DNA of 64,000 bases, from contig NBIV01000389.1 in the NCBI GenBank assembly GCA_003194525.1, positions 1 to 64,000 on the forward strand, written 5' to 3'. Positions within the stretch are counted from its first letter, which is position 1, and every line of letters starts with the position of its first letter. The notes below the pieces were generated by a model. The model saw only the letters and a program-made list of their open reading frames with translations, did no database searches and had not been told where the DNA came from. The translations under genes and the position numbers were made by a program. The stretch is from Gracilariopsis chorda (Eukaryota > Rhodophyta > Florideophyceae > Gracilariales > Gracilariaceae). This document shows positions 47,135-61,183 of this stretch, piece after piece.

Positions 47135-48920
47135 GAGAAGAAGGTGACTCCGCTGATGTATTATTCGTGGCAGCTTTTCGAGAGACCGACCGAGTTCAGT
47201 ACGATTCTACGCGGCAAACGACTCTTGCAGCAGTACATGGTTGACCAGTTCTGCAAGGTTGAGTCGGAGCGTTTGTCTTACTTGCGACACAACCAGGACA
47301 GACTTCGAGCTGCGGACTATACATCCCTGCGGGAGAGCCTGGGTGACTCTCTGCTGGGCGTGGATGAGGCCGATGCTGTTCGCGCTGGACGACTGTTCGT
47401 GTTGCCATCCACATTTGTAGGAGGTGACCGATACATGAGACAGCAAATGCACGACATCATCGCCATATCCAACACCATTGGGCACCCCGATATCTTTCTC
47501 ACGATGACGTGCAATCCGAACTGGCCTGAGATCACCAGGGCACTGTTCGATGGTCAGCGCGCTCTCGATCGACCTGATCTTTGTGCTCGAGTGTTTCGTC
47601 TCAAGATGAAAGCCTTGATGTCGTTTGTCATTGATGAACAGTTCTTTGGAGCCGTTCTTGCTCACGTGCGGGTAATCGAGTTCCAAAAGCGAGGCCTGCC
47701 GCACGCGCAAATTATCTTCTTCCTCAACGAAGATGCAAAGCAGCAGCTCCGAGACCCTGCTCACATTGACGAGCTCATCTCAGCTGAGATTCCTCCTCCT
47801 TCCGACTCCATCTTCCAAGAGTTGGTGCTCAAGCAAATGATTCACAATCTGTGCGGTGCAGGCAACCGGTCAGCGCTGTGCATGCGCGAGCTGACATGCT
47901 TGAAGCACTTTCCGAAGCCGTTTCGCTCCGAAACTGCACGGCTTGAGAATGAGTATTACATCAGCTACAGAAGACGCGCTCCTTCCGAGGGCGGGGTGTC
48001 TGTGGAAAGAAGCTGCAGGGTCGGCCATCGACCAGCGCGTAGTGACGTTGGACAATTCGTGGGTGGTTCCACATTGCCCAGAGCTTCTCCGCCGGTTTGC
48101 ATGCCACATCAACGTTGAGCTATGCGTATCGCGACTTGGCGGTATCAAGTACCTCTTCAAGTATGTGTGCAAGGGTCCCGACAGAGTCACTATGGAGATT
48201 GTAGATGAGAACGGACGCCATGACGAGATCCAGAACTTCCAGGACGCACGGTATGTGTCAGCCTCCGAAGCAGTGTGGCGGTTGCTTGCGTTCGACATTG
48301 TCGATCGCAATCCACCCGTCGTGTGGCTTGAAGTGTACTTGGAAGATCACCATACGGTGTTCTTCCAGGAAGGCGACGAGCACTCTGCTGCTAACAGAGA
48401 GCGGGCAGGAACCAAGCTGACTGAGTGGTTTGTGGCGAACCAAAAGTACCCCGGTGCACAGCATATCCCTTATGCCCAGTTCCCGAGGTTCTTTACTTGG
48501 AACAAATCAACCAAATGCTGGAAGCCGCGTGCATGTCTCCGACGTCGTTCGGTGTCTCGAAGCCAGCCCACCTCCTCCTCAGCGGCCACTGCAGCAGCCG
48601 ATCTATACGACTTCACTGGCAGCGGTGCGCATGTAGTTGGGCGCATTTACACTGCCAGTCCACGAGAGGGAGAGCGGTACTACCTCCGCTTACTCTTGAC
48701 CCACACAGCGGGTGCTACTTCCTTTCAGCACCTCCGCAACGTGGATGGTCAGCAGTGTGGTAGCTTCAGGGAGGCCTGCCTCAAGATGGGACCTCTCGCC
48801 GACGACAGCGAGTGGAGACGGGCACTACGCGAGTCCTTTCGCTCCTCATTTGTTCCGCTCTCTCATTTGTTTGCCACCATATTGCTCTAATGCGAGCCGT
48901 CGGACCCCCGTTCTCTGTGA
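47135..48920 (+). pseudogene. RepHel segment B, Rep nuclease (unit 8)
   Basis: TMTCNPNWPEI lies near 47503-47532, HAQ at 47702-47710, and the Tyr codons at 48150-48152 and 48162-48164. Upstream frame open 47135-48118; after the shared frameshift, the downstream frame is open 47943-48890, with Tyr kept at VGRIYTAS. This is the longest open Rep C-terminal part in units 2-10. TAA 48888-48890 and shared TGA 48918-48920 follow. Confidence 0.88.
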
Positions 48921-50645
48921 GAGCAGCATCTATCGATGTTCCTGCAGGATATACGCGCTCGAGATCGCGGCATGATGCACGCACTGGCCGACGACGAAAG
49001 AGCCAGCTCTTACGTTCTCTTAGAATTGCAAAAGGCATTGCAAGAAATGGGTGGCCCACTGGCGTCTCTGTCATCGTACGGTCTTCCGACACCCATGCAG
49101 GACCTACCGGAATTGCGCGCTCCAACTCGGTCTCCGCAGCAAATCCAGTCAGAGCTGAACGACACTGTGCAAGCTGCACTCCCTCTCTTCAATGAGCGTC
49201 AGCGTCTGGCGTTCAATACCGTCGTGGGTGCCATCCTTCCTGGCGTGTCCGCGGAGAGCTTGCAGGGTCTTGGTGGTCCTTGTACGCCAACGCAGCCAAC
49301 CACTCACGTCTTCTACTTGGATGCTCCGGGTGGAACCGGCAAGACCTTCCTCTGCAAGGCAATCCAGGCCACGTTACGCCTTCGTGGCAAGTCCGTCCTT
49401 ACGGTAGCCACGTCTGCTGTAGCAGCCATACTGCTTGAGGGCGGTCGGACGGCCCACTCCGTGTTCAGGATTCCCATCCCAGCCACCGCTGAGAGCACGT
49501 GCAACATCCCGGTCACCTCGCACCTGGCCACTCGGATGAAGAACGTCGACCTCATTATCTGGGACGAGATCGTAATGTGTCACCGCTTCTGCGTCGAAGC
49601 CGTAGACCGCACTCTCCGTGACATAACGCGCTCGCAGCTCCTCTTTGGAGGCAAGTTCGTATTGCTTTCTGGCGACTTTCGGCAGATCCTTGCCGTTGCT
49701 CGTGGCGGCTTTCGATCAGTGAGCGTCAACGCATGCATCAAACGCTCAAGTCTCTTTTCCCACTTTCGCACCTTGAGATTGACTGAGGACATGCGCCTTT
49801 CTGCGCTCCGTCGAGACCCCACAGCCACACAGGGGGCACTGCAGTTTCTAAACACGCTGTTGCAGATTGGAGAGGGCAGACTGCCAGGCACTGTCCCGCC
49901 ATAGCACCCCTTCACCCTGCCAGAGTCCGTAAAATGTGTGGAGTCGTTCCGCACCATGGTCCGTAACGTCTTTCATGGTATCGCTCAAAGGTACATAGAT
50001 GCAGATTGGCTAACGTCAACGGTGATTATAACCGCACGAAACTATCGCCTACCAGAGCTTAACGACTACGTAGGCCACATGATACCTGGCGCGTATCGCA
50101 CGTACCTGAGTGCGGACAAGGTGATCGACGACGACGGTGCTGCGCTGCAGTACCCTGTCGAGATGCTCAACACTCTGACTGCCGGGTCAGCGCTGCCCGA
50201 CCACTGCCTCAAACTCAAAAAGGGCTTTGTGGTTATGCTCCTTCGCAACTTGGATCCCTCAAACGGCCACGTCAATGGTGCCATCTATACCGTAGAAGAC
50301 ATGCAAAGCAACGTACTGTTCCTTCGACTCGCTTCTGGAGTAAATCGTGGCAACGCACTATGCCTGCCGCGCATGCCCTGTGGACCTGGAGACAACAACT
50401 TTCCGGTTCCCAACTTCACTCGCACCCAGTTCCCAGTACGTGTTTGTTTTGCCATCACTACCAATAAGGCACAGGGTCAGTCGTATACTGGTCGCGTCGG
50501 ACTGGATTTGCGTGATGGCTGTTTCACCCATGGCCAGCTGTACGTCGATTTTTCTTGGACCACCAACCCGTCCAACATCGTGGCCTGTCTCCCTGCCGGT
50601 AGCACCTCTACCATTAATGTAGTGTACCCCGAAGTTCTTTCGTAG
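48921..50645 (+). pseudogene. RepHel segment C, helicase (unit 8)
   Basis: Walker A at 49329-49346, WDEI near 49560, GDFRQ near 49674, LTEDMRL near 49778. After TAG 49902-49904 come LLRNLDP near 50238, NKAQGQS near 50464 and SWTT near 50556. Apart from the TAG and the motif VI Arg to Trp change, all helicase motifs look normal. Final TAG 50643-50645. Confidence 0.88.
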
Positions 50646-51883
50646 AGGAACTTGATAGCTTTAAGTAAACCTCTTCTTTTTTCTTTCATTTTTTCTTTTC
50701 TTCTCCCTTCTCCCTCCCCAAAAATACTTGCATTCTACAAACCGACTACCCAAAACACGCTAGCTAAATACTCCTTTCACTCTATTGCTTCTTTTACTCC
50801 TCAACGCGTGCGAAGCACGCAATGGAGCCACTTGTCCCCCCTTACTAAAGACAATGATTGTCCGTCTGTGTGTCTGTGTGTCAGCTAACGCCCACTCATT
50901 GGCCGCAAAATCGAGAAGGAGGCTGCCAAGTGGAAACGTGGCATTTTATGCGCTCCAAGAGGCATCTTGCACCGCATAATGCGACACGTTGCCACCTGGC
51001 GCCTTTTGCACGCCATCTTGCACCGCATAATGCGACACGTTTCCACCTGGCGCCTTCTGCACGCCACAGTAGCCTAGCCGTTTCACCAAAGTAGCCCACC
51101 CGTTACACTACAGTAACCGAGCCGTTGCAGTGCAGTGCACATGACCGTTTTAATTAATATTTTTCAACGGTCATGTGCACCAATCACATTGCACGCTATA
51201 CAAAAGCGTGCAAAGCACTCGCCCACTGAACACTCGCGTTCTCCTTCGCTGTGGTTAACCTACGGTGTGGGTTCTAGCACTCTGGGCGAGTCAGGACGTC
51301 TGAAAAAGGTACGCTGGCGGTACCGGCGGGATCTGTTAAGTTTAACTTTCTCACCAAACAACGCGTTCGTCATCCAGATTTAATTGGTTCGGCAACTATT
51401 TCTGGGTGGCGTTCACGTGAGGTACGATAGCTCCCCACAAAACGTGCATTGCGTGGAAGGAGTAGCCCTTGAAGAGTCTAGAAAGGGGACAACAGAGTAG
51501 GAGTCGAGCAACAGCGGCTCTGTCTGGATCTAAGGAACTGTTAAAGGGAAACGGTCTTCGGACTAAAGTACGTCCAGCACAGAGTTGCCTAGCGATTTTG
51601 GGATTGTAAATCTCGCAGTCCTGGCAGACTCTCCAGGCACGACCCCCTGTTTACTCTGTACAGGTCAGTTCCCAATCTAGGCGGTTTCTTTGTGGTCAAG
51701 ATATTCTATCTTCGCTGCAACGATCCAAAACTTCGGTGCTAGGTGCATAAAAGGGTTTGGCAGCCCGTAGCACAATTGTTCTCGACTATATCCTTTTTTT
51801 TTCTTTTTTCTTTCTTTTCTTTTTTTGCTTTGCCAGTCTTTGGACAGTTTTTCTTTTTTGTGGTCTGCGTGAGATCTTTTACA

Positions 51884-53266
51884 ATGCCTCCAATTCAGCC
51901 CAGTGCCTCAGGAGATGCCACATGTGAGCAGAACCGTCAACGTACTGCTGCAAGACGTCGAGCAGAGTCCAGTGAGCAACAGGCAGAGAGGAGACGTCGT
52001 AATAGAGAGCAAGCAGCCATACGGAGGGCAAATAAAACTGAGGAACAGCGTGAAGCACGAAGAACAGCTGATAGGGAACGTGCGCGAAGACGAAGGGCTA
52101 GAGCGTCCGCCGCGCACACTGATGACGTTCGTGAGGCCAACCGTACAGCCACTGCTTCGGCACGAGCTTCAGAGACGCCAGATAATCGCGCAAATCGTCA
52201 GGCAAACGATCGTGACGCCCATCGTGCTGCAAGGCAACAGGATGACCCCGCTGCTGAACATTCTCGCCGTCACTCTGAAAGAACATCTAGACAGGCATCA
52301 CGAGAGCTCGAGAGCACAGCTGATCGACAACAGCGTCTTGAATCTCAGCGCGAGAGCCAAAATGTGGCCCGCCGATTGTTTGACTCGGATGATGTCGACG
52401 ACAGCGGCTACATGGACCTCAGTCTCATGAATGTAGAGTGCCGCTTTTGCAAGGCACTGCATTTCAAAGAGGAAAGGGTTGTGAGCAGCTCCCGCTCGCA
52501 ACCTCTTTTCTCGCAGTGCTGCGCAAAGGGGCATCTCAGCTTCCCTGCGCTTCTGGAGCCTCCACCTCTTCTTCGCCAACTACTGACTGCAACTGGGCCC
52601 CGAGAGAACCACTTTCGTGCTGAGATCCGTGCCTACAACACAGTTATGTCTATGGCGTCCGTCAAGGCAAACTGGGTGAGCCGTGGTTTAGGAGACTCTA
52701 CCCTCAATACTACGATCACCATGCAGGGACAGATCTATCACTACATGGGTCCGCTCATTCCCGCTCAGGGTGTCCAGCCCGCATTTCTGTGTGTGTACAT
52801 CCATGACACAGACTATGACGCGCAGTCTGCGAGGCGAGCGGGGTTGCTGCCCCGCCTCCAACCAGAACTGCTGTCTCAGTTGGCTGCCATGCTGCACACA
52901 GGCAATCCATACGTGCAGACATTCTGCAGCCTGCGCGAGTGGGCTATCACCGATACGCCAGCAAATACGTATCAGATGGTGATCCATGCTGATAGACGAC
53001 CCCGCGGCGAGCATGTTCGTCGCTACAACGGGCCCGAGGCGTCGCAAGTAGCCGCCATCATTCCAGGGAATGATGACGGCGAGATTGAGACGCGCGATAT
53101 TGTTGTGCGTAGGCGTGGAGAGCTGACTGTAAATGGTGATGAGGTGCTGGACACTATCCCCGTCAGTCACAGATCGTACGATCCCTTGAGCTACGTTCTT
53201 TTGTTCCCATGTTGCCAGGACGGATGGCACCCTGACATGAGGTATTGCTCACCAAACGCCTCGTGA
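51884..53266 (+). pseudogene. RepHel segment A (unit 9)
   Basis: 460 codons, same protein as in units 8 and 10 as far as I can see (CRFC cluster, SLMNVEC, QDGWHPDM near the end). TGA 53264-53266. Confidence 0.86.
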
Positions 53267-55051
53267 GAGAAGAAGGTGACTCCGCTGATGTATTATTCGT
53301 GGCAGCTTTTCGAGAGACCGACCGAGTTCAGTACGATTCTACGCGGCAAACGACTCTTGCAGCAGTACATGGTTGACCAGTTCTGCAAGGTTGAGTCGGA
53401 GCGTTTGTCTTACTTGCGACACAACCAGGACAGACTTCGAGCTGCGGACTATACATCCCTGCGGGAGAGCCTGGGTGACTCTCTGCTGGGCGTGGATGAG
53501 GCCGATGCTGTTCGCGCTGGACGACTGTTCGTGTTGCCATCCACATTTGTAGGAGGTGACCGATACATGAGACAGCAAATGCACGACATCATCGCCATAT
53601 CCAACACCATTGGGCACCCCGATATCTTTCTCACGATGACGTGCAATCCGAACTGGCCTGAGATCACCAGGGCACTGTTCGATGGTCAGCGCGCTCTCGA
53701 TCGACCTGATCTTTGTGCTCGAGTGTTTCGTCTCAAGATGAAAGCCTTGATGTCGTTTGTCATTGATGAACAGTTCTTTGGAGCCGTTCTTGCTCACGTG
53801 CGGGTAATCGAGTTCCAAAAGCGAGGCCTGCCGCACGCGCAAATTATCTTCTTCCTCAACGAAGATGCAAAGCAGCAGCTCCGAGACCCTGCTCACATTG
53901 ACGAGCTCATCTCAGCTGAGATTCCTCCTCCTTCCGACTCCATCTTCCAAGAGTTGGTGCTCAAGCAAATGATTCACAATCTGTGCGGTGCAGGCAACCG
54001 GTCAGCGCTGTGCATGCGCGAGCTGACATGCTTGAAGCACTTTCCGAAGCCGTTTCGCTCCGAAACTGCACGGCTTGAGAATGAGTATTACATCAGCTAC
54101 AGAAGACGCGCTCCTTCCGAGGGCGGGGTGTCTGTGGAAAGAAGCTGCAGGGTCGGCCATCGACCAGCGCGTAGTGACGTTGGACAATTCGTGGGTGGTT
54201 CCACATTGCCCAGAGCTTCTCCGCCGGTTTGCATGCCACATCAACGTTGAGCTATGCGTATCGCGACTTGGCGGTATCAAGTACCTCTTCAAGTATGTGT
54301 GCAAGGGTCCCGACAGAGTCACTATGGAGATTGTAGATGAGAACGGACGCCATGACGAGATCCAGAACTTCCAGGACGCACGGTATGTGTCAGCCTCCGA
54401 AGCAGTGTGGCGGTTGCTTGCGTTCGACATTGTCGATCGCAATCCACCCGTCGTGTGGCTTGAAGTATACTTGGAAGATCACCATACGGTGTTCTTCCAG
54501 GAAGGCGACGAGCACTCTGCTGCTAACAGAGAGCGGGCAGGAACCAAGCTGACTGAGTGGTTTGTGGCGAACCAAAAGTACCCCGGTGCACAGCATATCC
54601 CTTATGCCCAGTTCCCGAGGTTCTTTACTTGGAACAAATCAAACAAATGCTGGAAGCCGCGTGCATGTCTCCGACGTCGTTCGGTGTCTCGAAGCCAGCC
54701 CACCTCCTCCTCAGCGGCCACTGCAGCAGCCGATCTATACGACTTCACTGGCAGCGGTGGCATGTAGTTGGGCGCATTTAGACTGCCAGTCCACGAGAGG
54801 GAGAGCGGTACTACCTCCGCTTACTCTTGACCCACACAGCGGGTGCTACTTCCTTTCAGCACCTCCGCAACGTGGATGGTCAGCAGTGTGGTAGCTTCAG
54901 GGAGGCCTGCCTCAAGATGGGACCTCTCGCCGACGACAGCGAGTGGAGACGGGCACTACGCGAGTCCTTTCGCTCCTCATTTGTTCCGCTCTCTCATTTG
55001 TTTGCCACCATATTGCTCTAATGCGAGCCGTCGGACCCCCGTTCTCTGTGA
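53267..55051 (+). pseudogene. RepHel segment B, Rep nuclease (unit 9)
   Basis: As in unit 8 through KYLFKY (HUH is HAQ, shared frameshift present). One G is missing in GGTGGCATG near 54757, so the frame ends at TAG 54765-54767, 14 bases before the subtype A stop at the VGRI site. TAA 55019-55021; shared TGA 55049-55051. Confidence 0.86.
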
Positions 55052-56776
55052 GAGCAGCATCTATCGATGTTCCTGCAGGATATACGCGCTCGAGATCGCG
55101 GCATGATGCACGCACTGGCCGACGACGAAAGAGCCAGCTCTTACGTTCTCTTAGAATTGCAAAAGGCATTGCAAGAAATGGGTGGCCCACTGGCGTCTCT
55201 GTCATCGTACGGTCTTCCGACACCCATTCAGGACCTACCGGAATTGCGCGCTCCAACTCGGTCTCCGCAGCAAATCCAGTCAGAGCTGAACGACACTGTG
55301 CAAGCTGCACTCCCTCTCTTCAATGAGCGTCAGCGTCTGGCGTTCAATACCGTCGTGGGTGCCATCCTTCCTGGCGTGTCCGCGGAGAGCTTGCAGGGTC
55401 TTGGTGGTCCTTGTACGCCAACGCAGCCAACCACTCACGTCTTCTACTTGGATGCTCCGGGTGGAACCGGCAAGACCTTCCTCTGCAAGGCAATCCAGGC
55501 CACGTTACTCCTTCGTGGCAAGTCCGTCCTTACGGTAGCCACGTCTGCTGTAGCAGCCATACTGCTTGAGGGCGGTCGGACGGCCCACTCCGTGTTCAGG
55601 ATTCCCATCCCAGCCACCGCTGAGAGCACGTGCAACATCCCGGTCACCTCGCACCTGGCCACTCGGATGAAGAACGTCGACCTCATTATCTGGGACGAGA
55701 TCGTAATGTGTCACCGCTTCTGCGTCGAAGCCGTAGACCGCACTCTCCGTGACATAACGCGCTCGCAGCTCCTCTTTGGAGGCAAGTTCGTATTGCTTTC
55801 TGGCGACTTTCGGCAGATCCTTGCCGTTGCTCGTGGCGGCTTTCGATCAGTGAGCGTCAACGCATGCATCAAACGCTCAAGTCTCTTTTCCCACTTTCGC
55901 ACCTTGAGATTGACTGAGGACATGCGCCTTTCTGCGCTCCGTCGAGACTCCACAGCCACACAGGGGGCACTGCAGTTTCTAAACACGCTCTTGCAGATTG
56001 GAGAGGGCAGACTGCCAGGCACTGTCCCGCCATAGCACCCCTTCACCCTGCCAGAGTCCGTAAAATGTGTGGAGTCGTTCCGCACCATGGTCCGTAACGT
56101 CTTTCATGGTATCGCTCAAAGGTACATAGATGCAGATTGGCTAACGTCAACGTTGATTATAACCGCACGAAACTATCGCCTACCAGAGCTTAACGACTAC
56201 GTAGGCCACATGATACCTGGCGCGTATCGCACGTACCTGAGTGCGGACAAGGTGATCGACGACGACGGTGCTGCGCTGCAGTACCCTGTCGAGATGCTCA
56301 ACACTCTGACTGCCGGGTCAGCGCTGCCCGACCACTGCCTCAAACTCAAAAAGGGCTTTGTGGTTATGCTCCTTCGCAACTTGGATCCCTCAAACGGCCA
56401 CGTCAATGGTGCCATCTATACCGTAGAAGACATGCAAAGCAACGTACTGTTCCTTCGACTCGCTTCTGGAGTAAATCGTGGCAACGCACTATGCCTGCCG
56501 CGCATGCCCTGTGGACCTGGAGACAACAACTTTCCGGTTCCCAACTTCACTCGCACCCAGTTCCCAGTACGTGTTTGTTTTGCCATCACTACCAATAAGG
56601 CACAGTGTCAGTCGTATACTGGTCGCGTCGGACTGGATTTGCGTGATGGCTGTTTCACCCATGGCCAGCTGTACGTCGATTTTTCTTGGACCACCAACCC
56701 GTCCAACATCGTGGCCTGTCTCCCTGCCGGTAGCACCTCTACCAATAATGTAGTGTACCCCGAAGTTCTTTCGTAG
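55052..56776 (+). pseudogene. RepHel segment C, helicase (unit 9)
   Basis: Carries PTPIQDL, ATLLLRGK, RRDSTATQ and AQCQ, the derived combination shared with units 7 and 10. Shared TAG 56033-56035; final TAG 56774-56776. Confidence 0.87.
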
Positions 56777-58014
56777 AGGAACTTGATAGCTTTAAGTAAA
56801 CCTCTTCTTTTTTCTTTCATTTTTTCTTTTCTTCTCCCTTCTCCCTCCCCAAAAATACTTGCATTCTACAAACCGACTACCCAAAACACGCTAGCTAAAT
56901 ACTCCTTTCACTCTATTGCTTCTTTTACTCCTCAACGCGTGCGAAGCACGCAATGGAGCCACTTGTCCCCCCTTACTAAAGACAATGATTGTCCGTCTGT
57001 GTGTCTGTGTGTCAGCTAACGCCCACTCATTGGCCGCAAAATCGAGAAGGAGGCTGCCAAGTGGAAACGTGGCATTTTATGCGCTCCAAGAGGCATCTTG
57101 CACCGCATAATGCGACACGTTGCCACCTGGCGCCTTTTGCACGCCATCTTGCACCGCATAATGCGACACGTTTCCACCTGGCGCCTTCTGCACGCCACAG
57201 TAGCCTAGCCGTTTCACCAAAGTAGCCCACCCGTTACACTACAGTAACCGAGCCGTTGCAGTGCAGTGCACATGACCGTTTTAATTAATATTTTTCAACG
57301 GTCATGTGCACCAATCACATTGCACGCTATACAAAAGCGTGCAAAGCACTCGCCCACTGAACACTCGCGTTCTCCTTCGCTGTGGTTAACCTACGGTGTG
57401 GGTTCTAGCACTCTGGGCGAGTCAGGACGTCTGAAAAAGGTACGCTGGCGGTACCGGCGGGATCTGTTAAGTTTAACTTTCTCACCAAACAACGCGTTCG
57501 TCATCCAGATTTAATTGGTTCGGCAACTATTTCTGGGTGGCGTTCACGTGAGGTACGATAGCTCCCCACAAAACGTGCATTGCGTGGAAGGAGTAGCCCT
57601 TGAAGAGTCTAGAAAGGGGACAACAGAGTAGGAGTCGAGCAACAGCGGCTCTGTCTGGATCTAAGGAACTGTTAAAGGGAAACGGTCTTCGGACTAAAGT
57701 ACGTCCAGCACAGAGTTGCCTAGCGATTTTGGGATTGTAAATCTCGCAGTCCTGGCAGACTCTCCAGGCACGACCCCCTGTTTACTCTGTACAGGTCAGT
57801 TCCCAATCTAGGCGGTTTCTTTGTGGTCAAGATATTCTATCTTCGCTGCAACGATCCAAAACTTCGGTGCTAGGTGCATAAAAGGGTTTGGCAGCCCGTA
57901 GCACAATTGTTCTCGACTATATCCTTTTTTTTTCTTTTTTCTTTCTTTTCTTTTTTTGCTTTGCCAGTCTTTGGACAGTTTTTCTTTTTTGTGGTCTGCG
58001 TGAGATCTTTTACA

Positions 58015-59397
58015 ATGCCTCCAATTCAGCCCAGTGCCTCAGGAGATGCCACATGTGAGCAGAACCGTCAACGTACTGCTGCAAGACGTCGAGCAGAGTC
58101 CAGTGAGCAACAGGCAGAGAGGAGACGTCGTAATAGAGAGCAAGCAGCCATACGGAGGGCAAATAAAACTGAGGAACAGCGTGAAGCACGAAGAACAGCT
58201 GATAGGGAACGTGCGCGAAGACGAAGGGCTAGAGCGTCCGCCGCGCACACTGATGACGTTCGTGAGGCCAACCGTACAGCCACTGCTTCGGCACGAGCTT
58301 CAGAGACGCCAGATAATCGCGCAAATCGTCAGGCAAACGATCGTGACGCCCATCGTGCTGCAAGGCAACAGGATGACCCCGCTGCTGAACATTCTCGCCG
58401 TCACTCTGAAAGAACATCTAGACAGGCATCACGAGAGCTCGAGAGCACAGCTGATCGACAACAGCGTCTTGAATCTCAGCGCGAGAGCCAAAATGTGGCC
58501 CGCCGATTGTTTGACTCGGATGATGTCGACGACAGCGGCTACATGGACCTCAGTCTCATGAATGTAGAGTGCCGCTTTTGCAAGGCACTGCATTTCAAAG
58601 AGGAAAGGGTTGTGAGCAGCTCCCGCTCGCAACCTCTTTTCTCGCAGTGCTGCGCAAAGGGGCATCTCAGCTTCCCTGCGCTTCTGGAGCCTCCACCTCT
58701 TCTTCGCCAACTACTGACTGCAACTGGGCCCCGAGAGAACCACTTTCGTGCTGAGATCCGTGCCTACAACACAGTTATGTCTATGGCGTCCGTCAAGGCA
58801 AACTGGGTGAGCCGTGGTTTAGGAGACTCTACCCTCAATACTACGATCACCATGCAGGGACAGATCTATCACTACATGGGTCCGCTCATTCCCGCTCAGG
58901 GTGTCCAGCCCGCATTTCTGTGTGTGTACATCCATGACACAGACTATGACGCGCAGTCTGCGAGGCGAGCGGGGTTGCTGCCCCGCCTCCAACCAGAACT
59001 GCTGTCTCAGTTGGCTGCCATGCTGCACACAGGCAATCCATACGTGCAGACATTCTGCAGCCTGCGCGAGTGGGCTATCACCGATACGCCAGCAAATACG
59101 TATCAGATGGTGATCCATGCTGATAGACGACCCCGCGGCGAGCATGTTCGTCGCTACAACGGGCCCGAGGCGTCGCAAGTAGCCGCCATCATTCCAGGGA
59201 ATGATGACGGCGAGATTGAGACGCGCGATATTGTTGTGCGTAGGCGTGGAGAGCTGACTGTAAATGGTGATGAGGTGCTGGACACTATCCCCGTCAGTCA
59301 CAGATCGTACGATCCCTTGAGCTACGTTCTTTTGTTCCCATGTTGCCAGGACGGATGGCACCCTGACATGAGGTATTGCTCACCAAACGCCTCGTGA
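58015..59397 (+). pseudogene. RepHel segment A (unit 10)
   Basis: 460 codons from ATG 58015 to the shared TGA 59395-59397, without private breaks; CRFC cluster intact. Confidence 0.86.
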
Positions 59398-61183
59398 GAG
59401 AAGAAGGTGACTCCGCTGATGTATTATTCGTGGCAGCTTTTCGAGAGACCGACCGAGTTCAGTACGATTCTACGCGGCAAACGACTCTTGCAGCAGTACA
59501 TGGTTGACCAGTTCTGCAAGGTTGAGTCGGAGCGTTTGTCTTACTTGCGACACAACCAGGACAGACTTCGAGCTGCGGACTATACATCCCTGCGGGAGAG
59601 CCTGGGTGACTCTCTGCTGGGCGTGGATGAGGCCGATGCTGTTCGCGCTGGACGACTGTTCGTGTTGCCATCCACATTTGTAGGAGGTGACCGATACATG
59701 AGACAGCAAATGCACGACATCATCGCCATATCCAACACCATTGGGCACCCCGATATCTTTCTCACGATGACGTGCAATCCGAACTGGCCTGAGATCACCA
59801 GGGCACTGTTCGATGGTCAGCGCGCTCTCGATCGACCTGATCTTTGTGCTCGAGTGTTTCGTCTCAAGATGAAAGCCTTGATGTCGTTTGTCATTGATGA
59901 ACAGTTCTTTGGAGCCGTTCTTGCTCACGTGCGGGTAATCGAGTTCCAAAAGCGAGGCCTGCCGCACGCGCAAATTATCTTCTTCCTCAACGAAGATGCA
60001 AAGCAGCAGCTCCGAGACCCTGCTCACATTGACGAGCTCATCTCAGCTGAGATTCCTCCTCCTTCCGACTCCATCTTCCAAGAGTTGGTGCTCAAGCAAA
60101 TGATTCACAATCTGTGCGGTGCAGGCAACCGGTCAGCGCTGTGCATGCGCGAGCTGACATGCTTGAAGCACTTTCCGAAGCCGTTTCGCTCCGAAACTGC
60201 ACGGCTTGAGAATGAGTATTACATCAGCTACAGAAGACGCGCTCCTTCCGAGGGCGGGGTGTCTGTGGAAAGAAGCTGCAGGGTCGGCCATCGACCAGCG
60301 CGTAGTGACGTTGGACAATTCGTGGGTGGTTCCACATTGCCCAGAGCTTCTCCGCCGGTTTGCATGCCACATCAACGTTGAGCTATGCGTATCGCGACTT
60401 GGCGGTATCAAGTACCTCTTCAAGTATGTGTGCAAGGGTCCCGACAGAGTCACTATGGAGATTGTAGATGAGAACGGACGCCATGACGAGATCCAGAACT
60501 TCCAGGACGCACGGTATGTGTCAGCCTCCGAAGCAGTGTGGCGGTTGCTTGCGTTCGACATTGTCGATCGCAATCCACCCGTCGTGTGGCTTGAAGTATA
60601 CTTGGAAGATCACCATACGGTGTTCTTCCAGGAAGGCGACGAGCACTCTGCTGCTAACAGAGAGCGGGCAGGAACCAAGCTGACTGAGTGGTTTGTGGCC
60701 AACCAAAAGTACCCCGGTGCACAGCATATCCCTTATGCCCAGTTCCCGAGGTTCTTTACTTGGAACAAATCAAACAAATGCTGGAAGCCGCGTGCATGTC
60801 TCCGACGTCGTTCGGTGTCTCGAAGCCAGCCCACCTCCTCCTCAGCGGCCACTGCAGCAGCCGATCTATACGACTTCACTGGCAGCGGTGGGCATGTAGT
60901 TGGGCGCATTTAGACTGCCAGTCCACGAGAGGGAGAGCGGTACTACCTCCGCTTACTCTTGACCCACACAGCGGGTGCTACTTCCTTTCAGCACCTCCGC
61001 AACGTGGATGGTCAGCAGTGTGGTAGCTTCAGGGAGGCCTGCCTCAAGATGGGACCTCTCGCCGACGACAGCGAGTGGAGACGGGCACTACGCGAGTCCT
61101 TTCGCTCCTCATTTGTTCCGCTCTCTCATTTGTTTGCCACCATATTGCTCTAATGCGAGCCGTCGGACCCCCGTTCTCTGTGA
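59398..61183 (+). pseudogene. RepHel segment B, Rep nuclease (unit 10)
   Basis: Upstream frame 59398-60381, shared frameshift, downstream frame 60206-60913 ending at TAG 60911-60913. TAA 61151-61153; shared TGA 61181-61183. HUH is HAQ; both Tyr of the two-Tyr motif are present. GGGCATG at the VGRI site matches units 5 and 7. Confidence 0.87.

Larger units (their letters stand above)
44702..50834 (+). mobile_element. Helitron unit 8, complete (6133 bp), cleanest subtype B copy
   Basis: Leader 44702-45751, RepHel remnant 45752-50645, tail 50646-50834. No obvious indels. The leader repeats the unit-2 architecture: 51-bp tandem block from about 44831, 46-bp hairpin at 45002-45047, TATA-like box near 45613, T/C tract near 45660-45695. 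Confidence 0.94.
50835..56965 (+). mobile_element. Helitron unit 9, complete (6131 bp)
   Basis: Leader 50835-51883, RepHel remnant 51884-56776, tail 56777-56965. Nearly identical to unit 10 by eye; the differences I found are a handful of substitutions and one short deletion near 54757. Subtype A. Confidence 0.94.
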
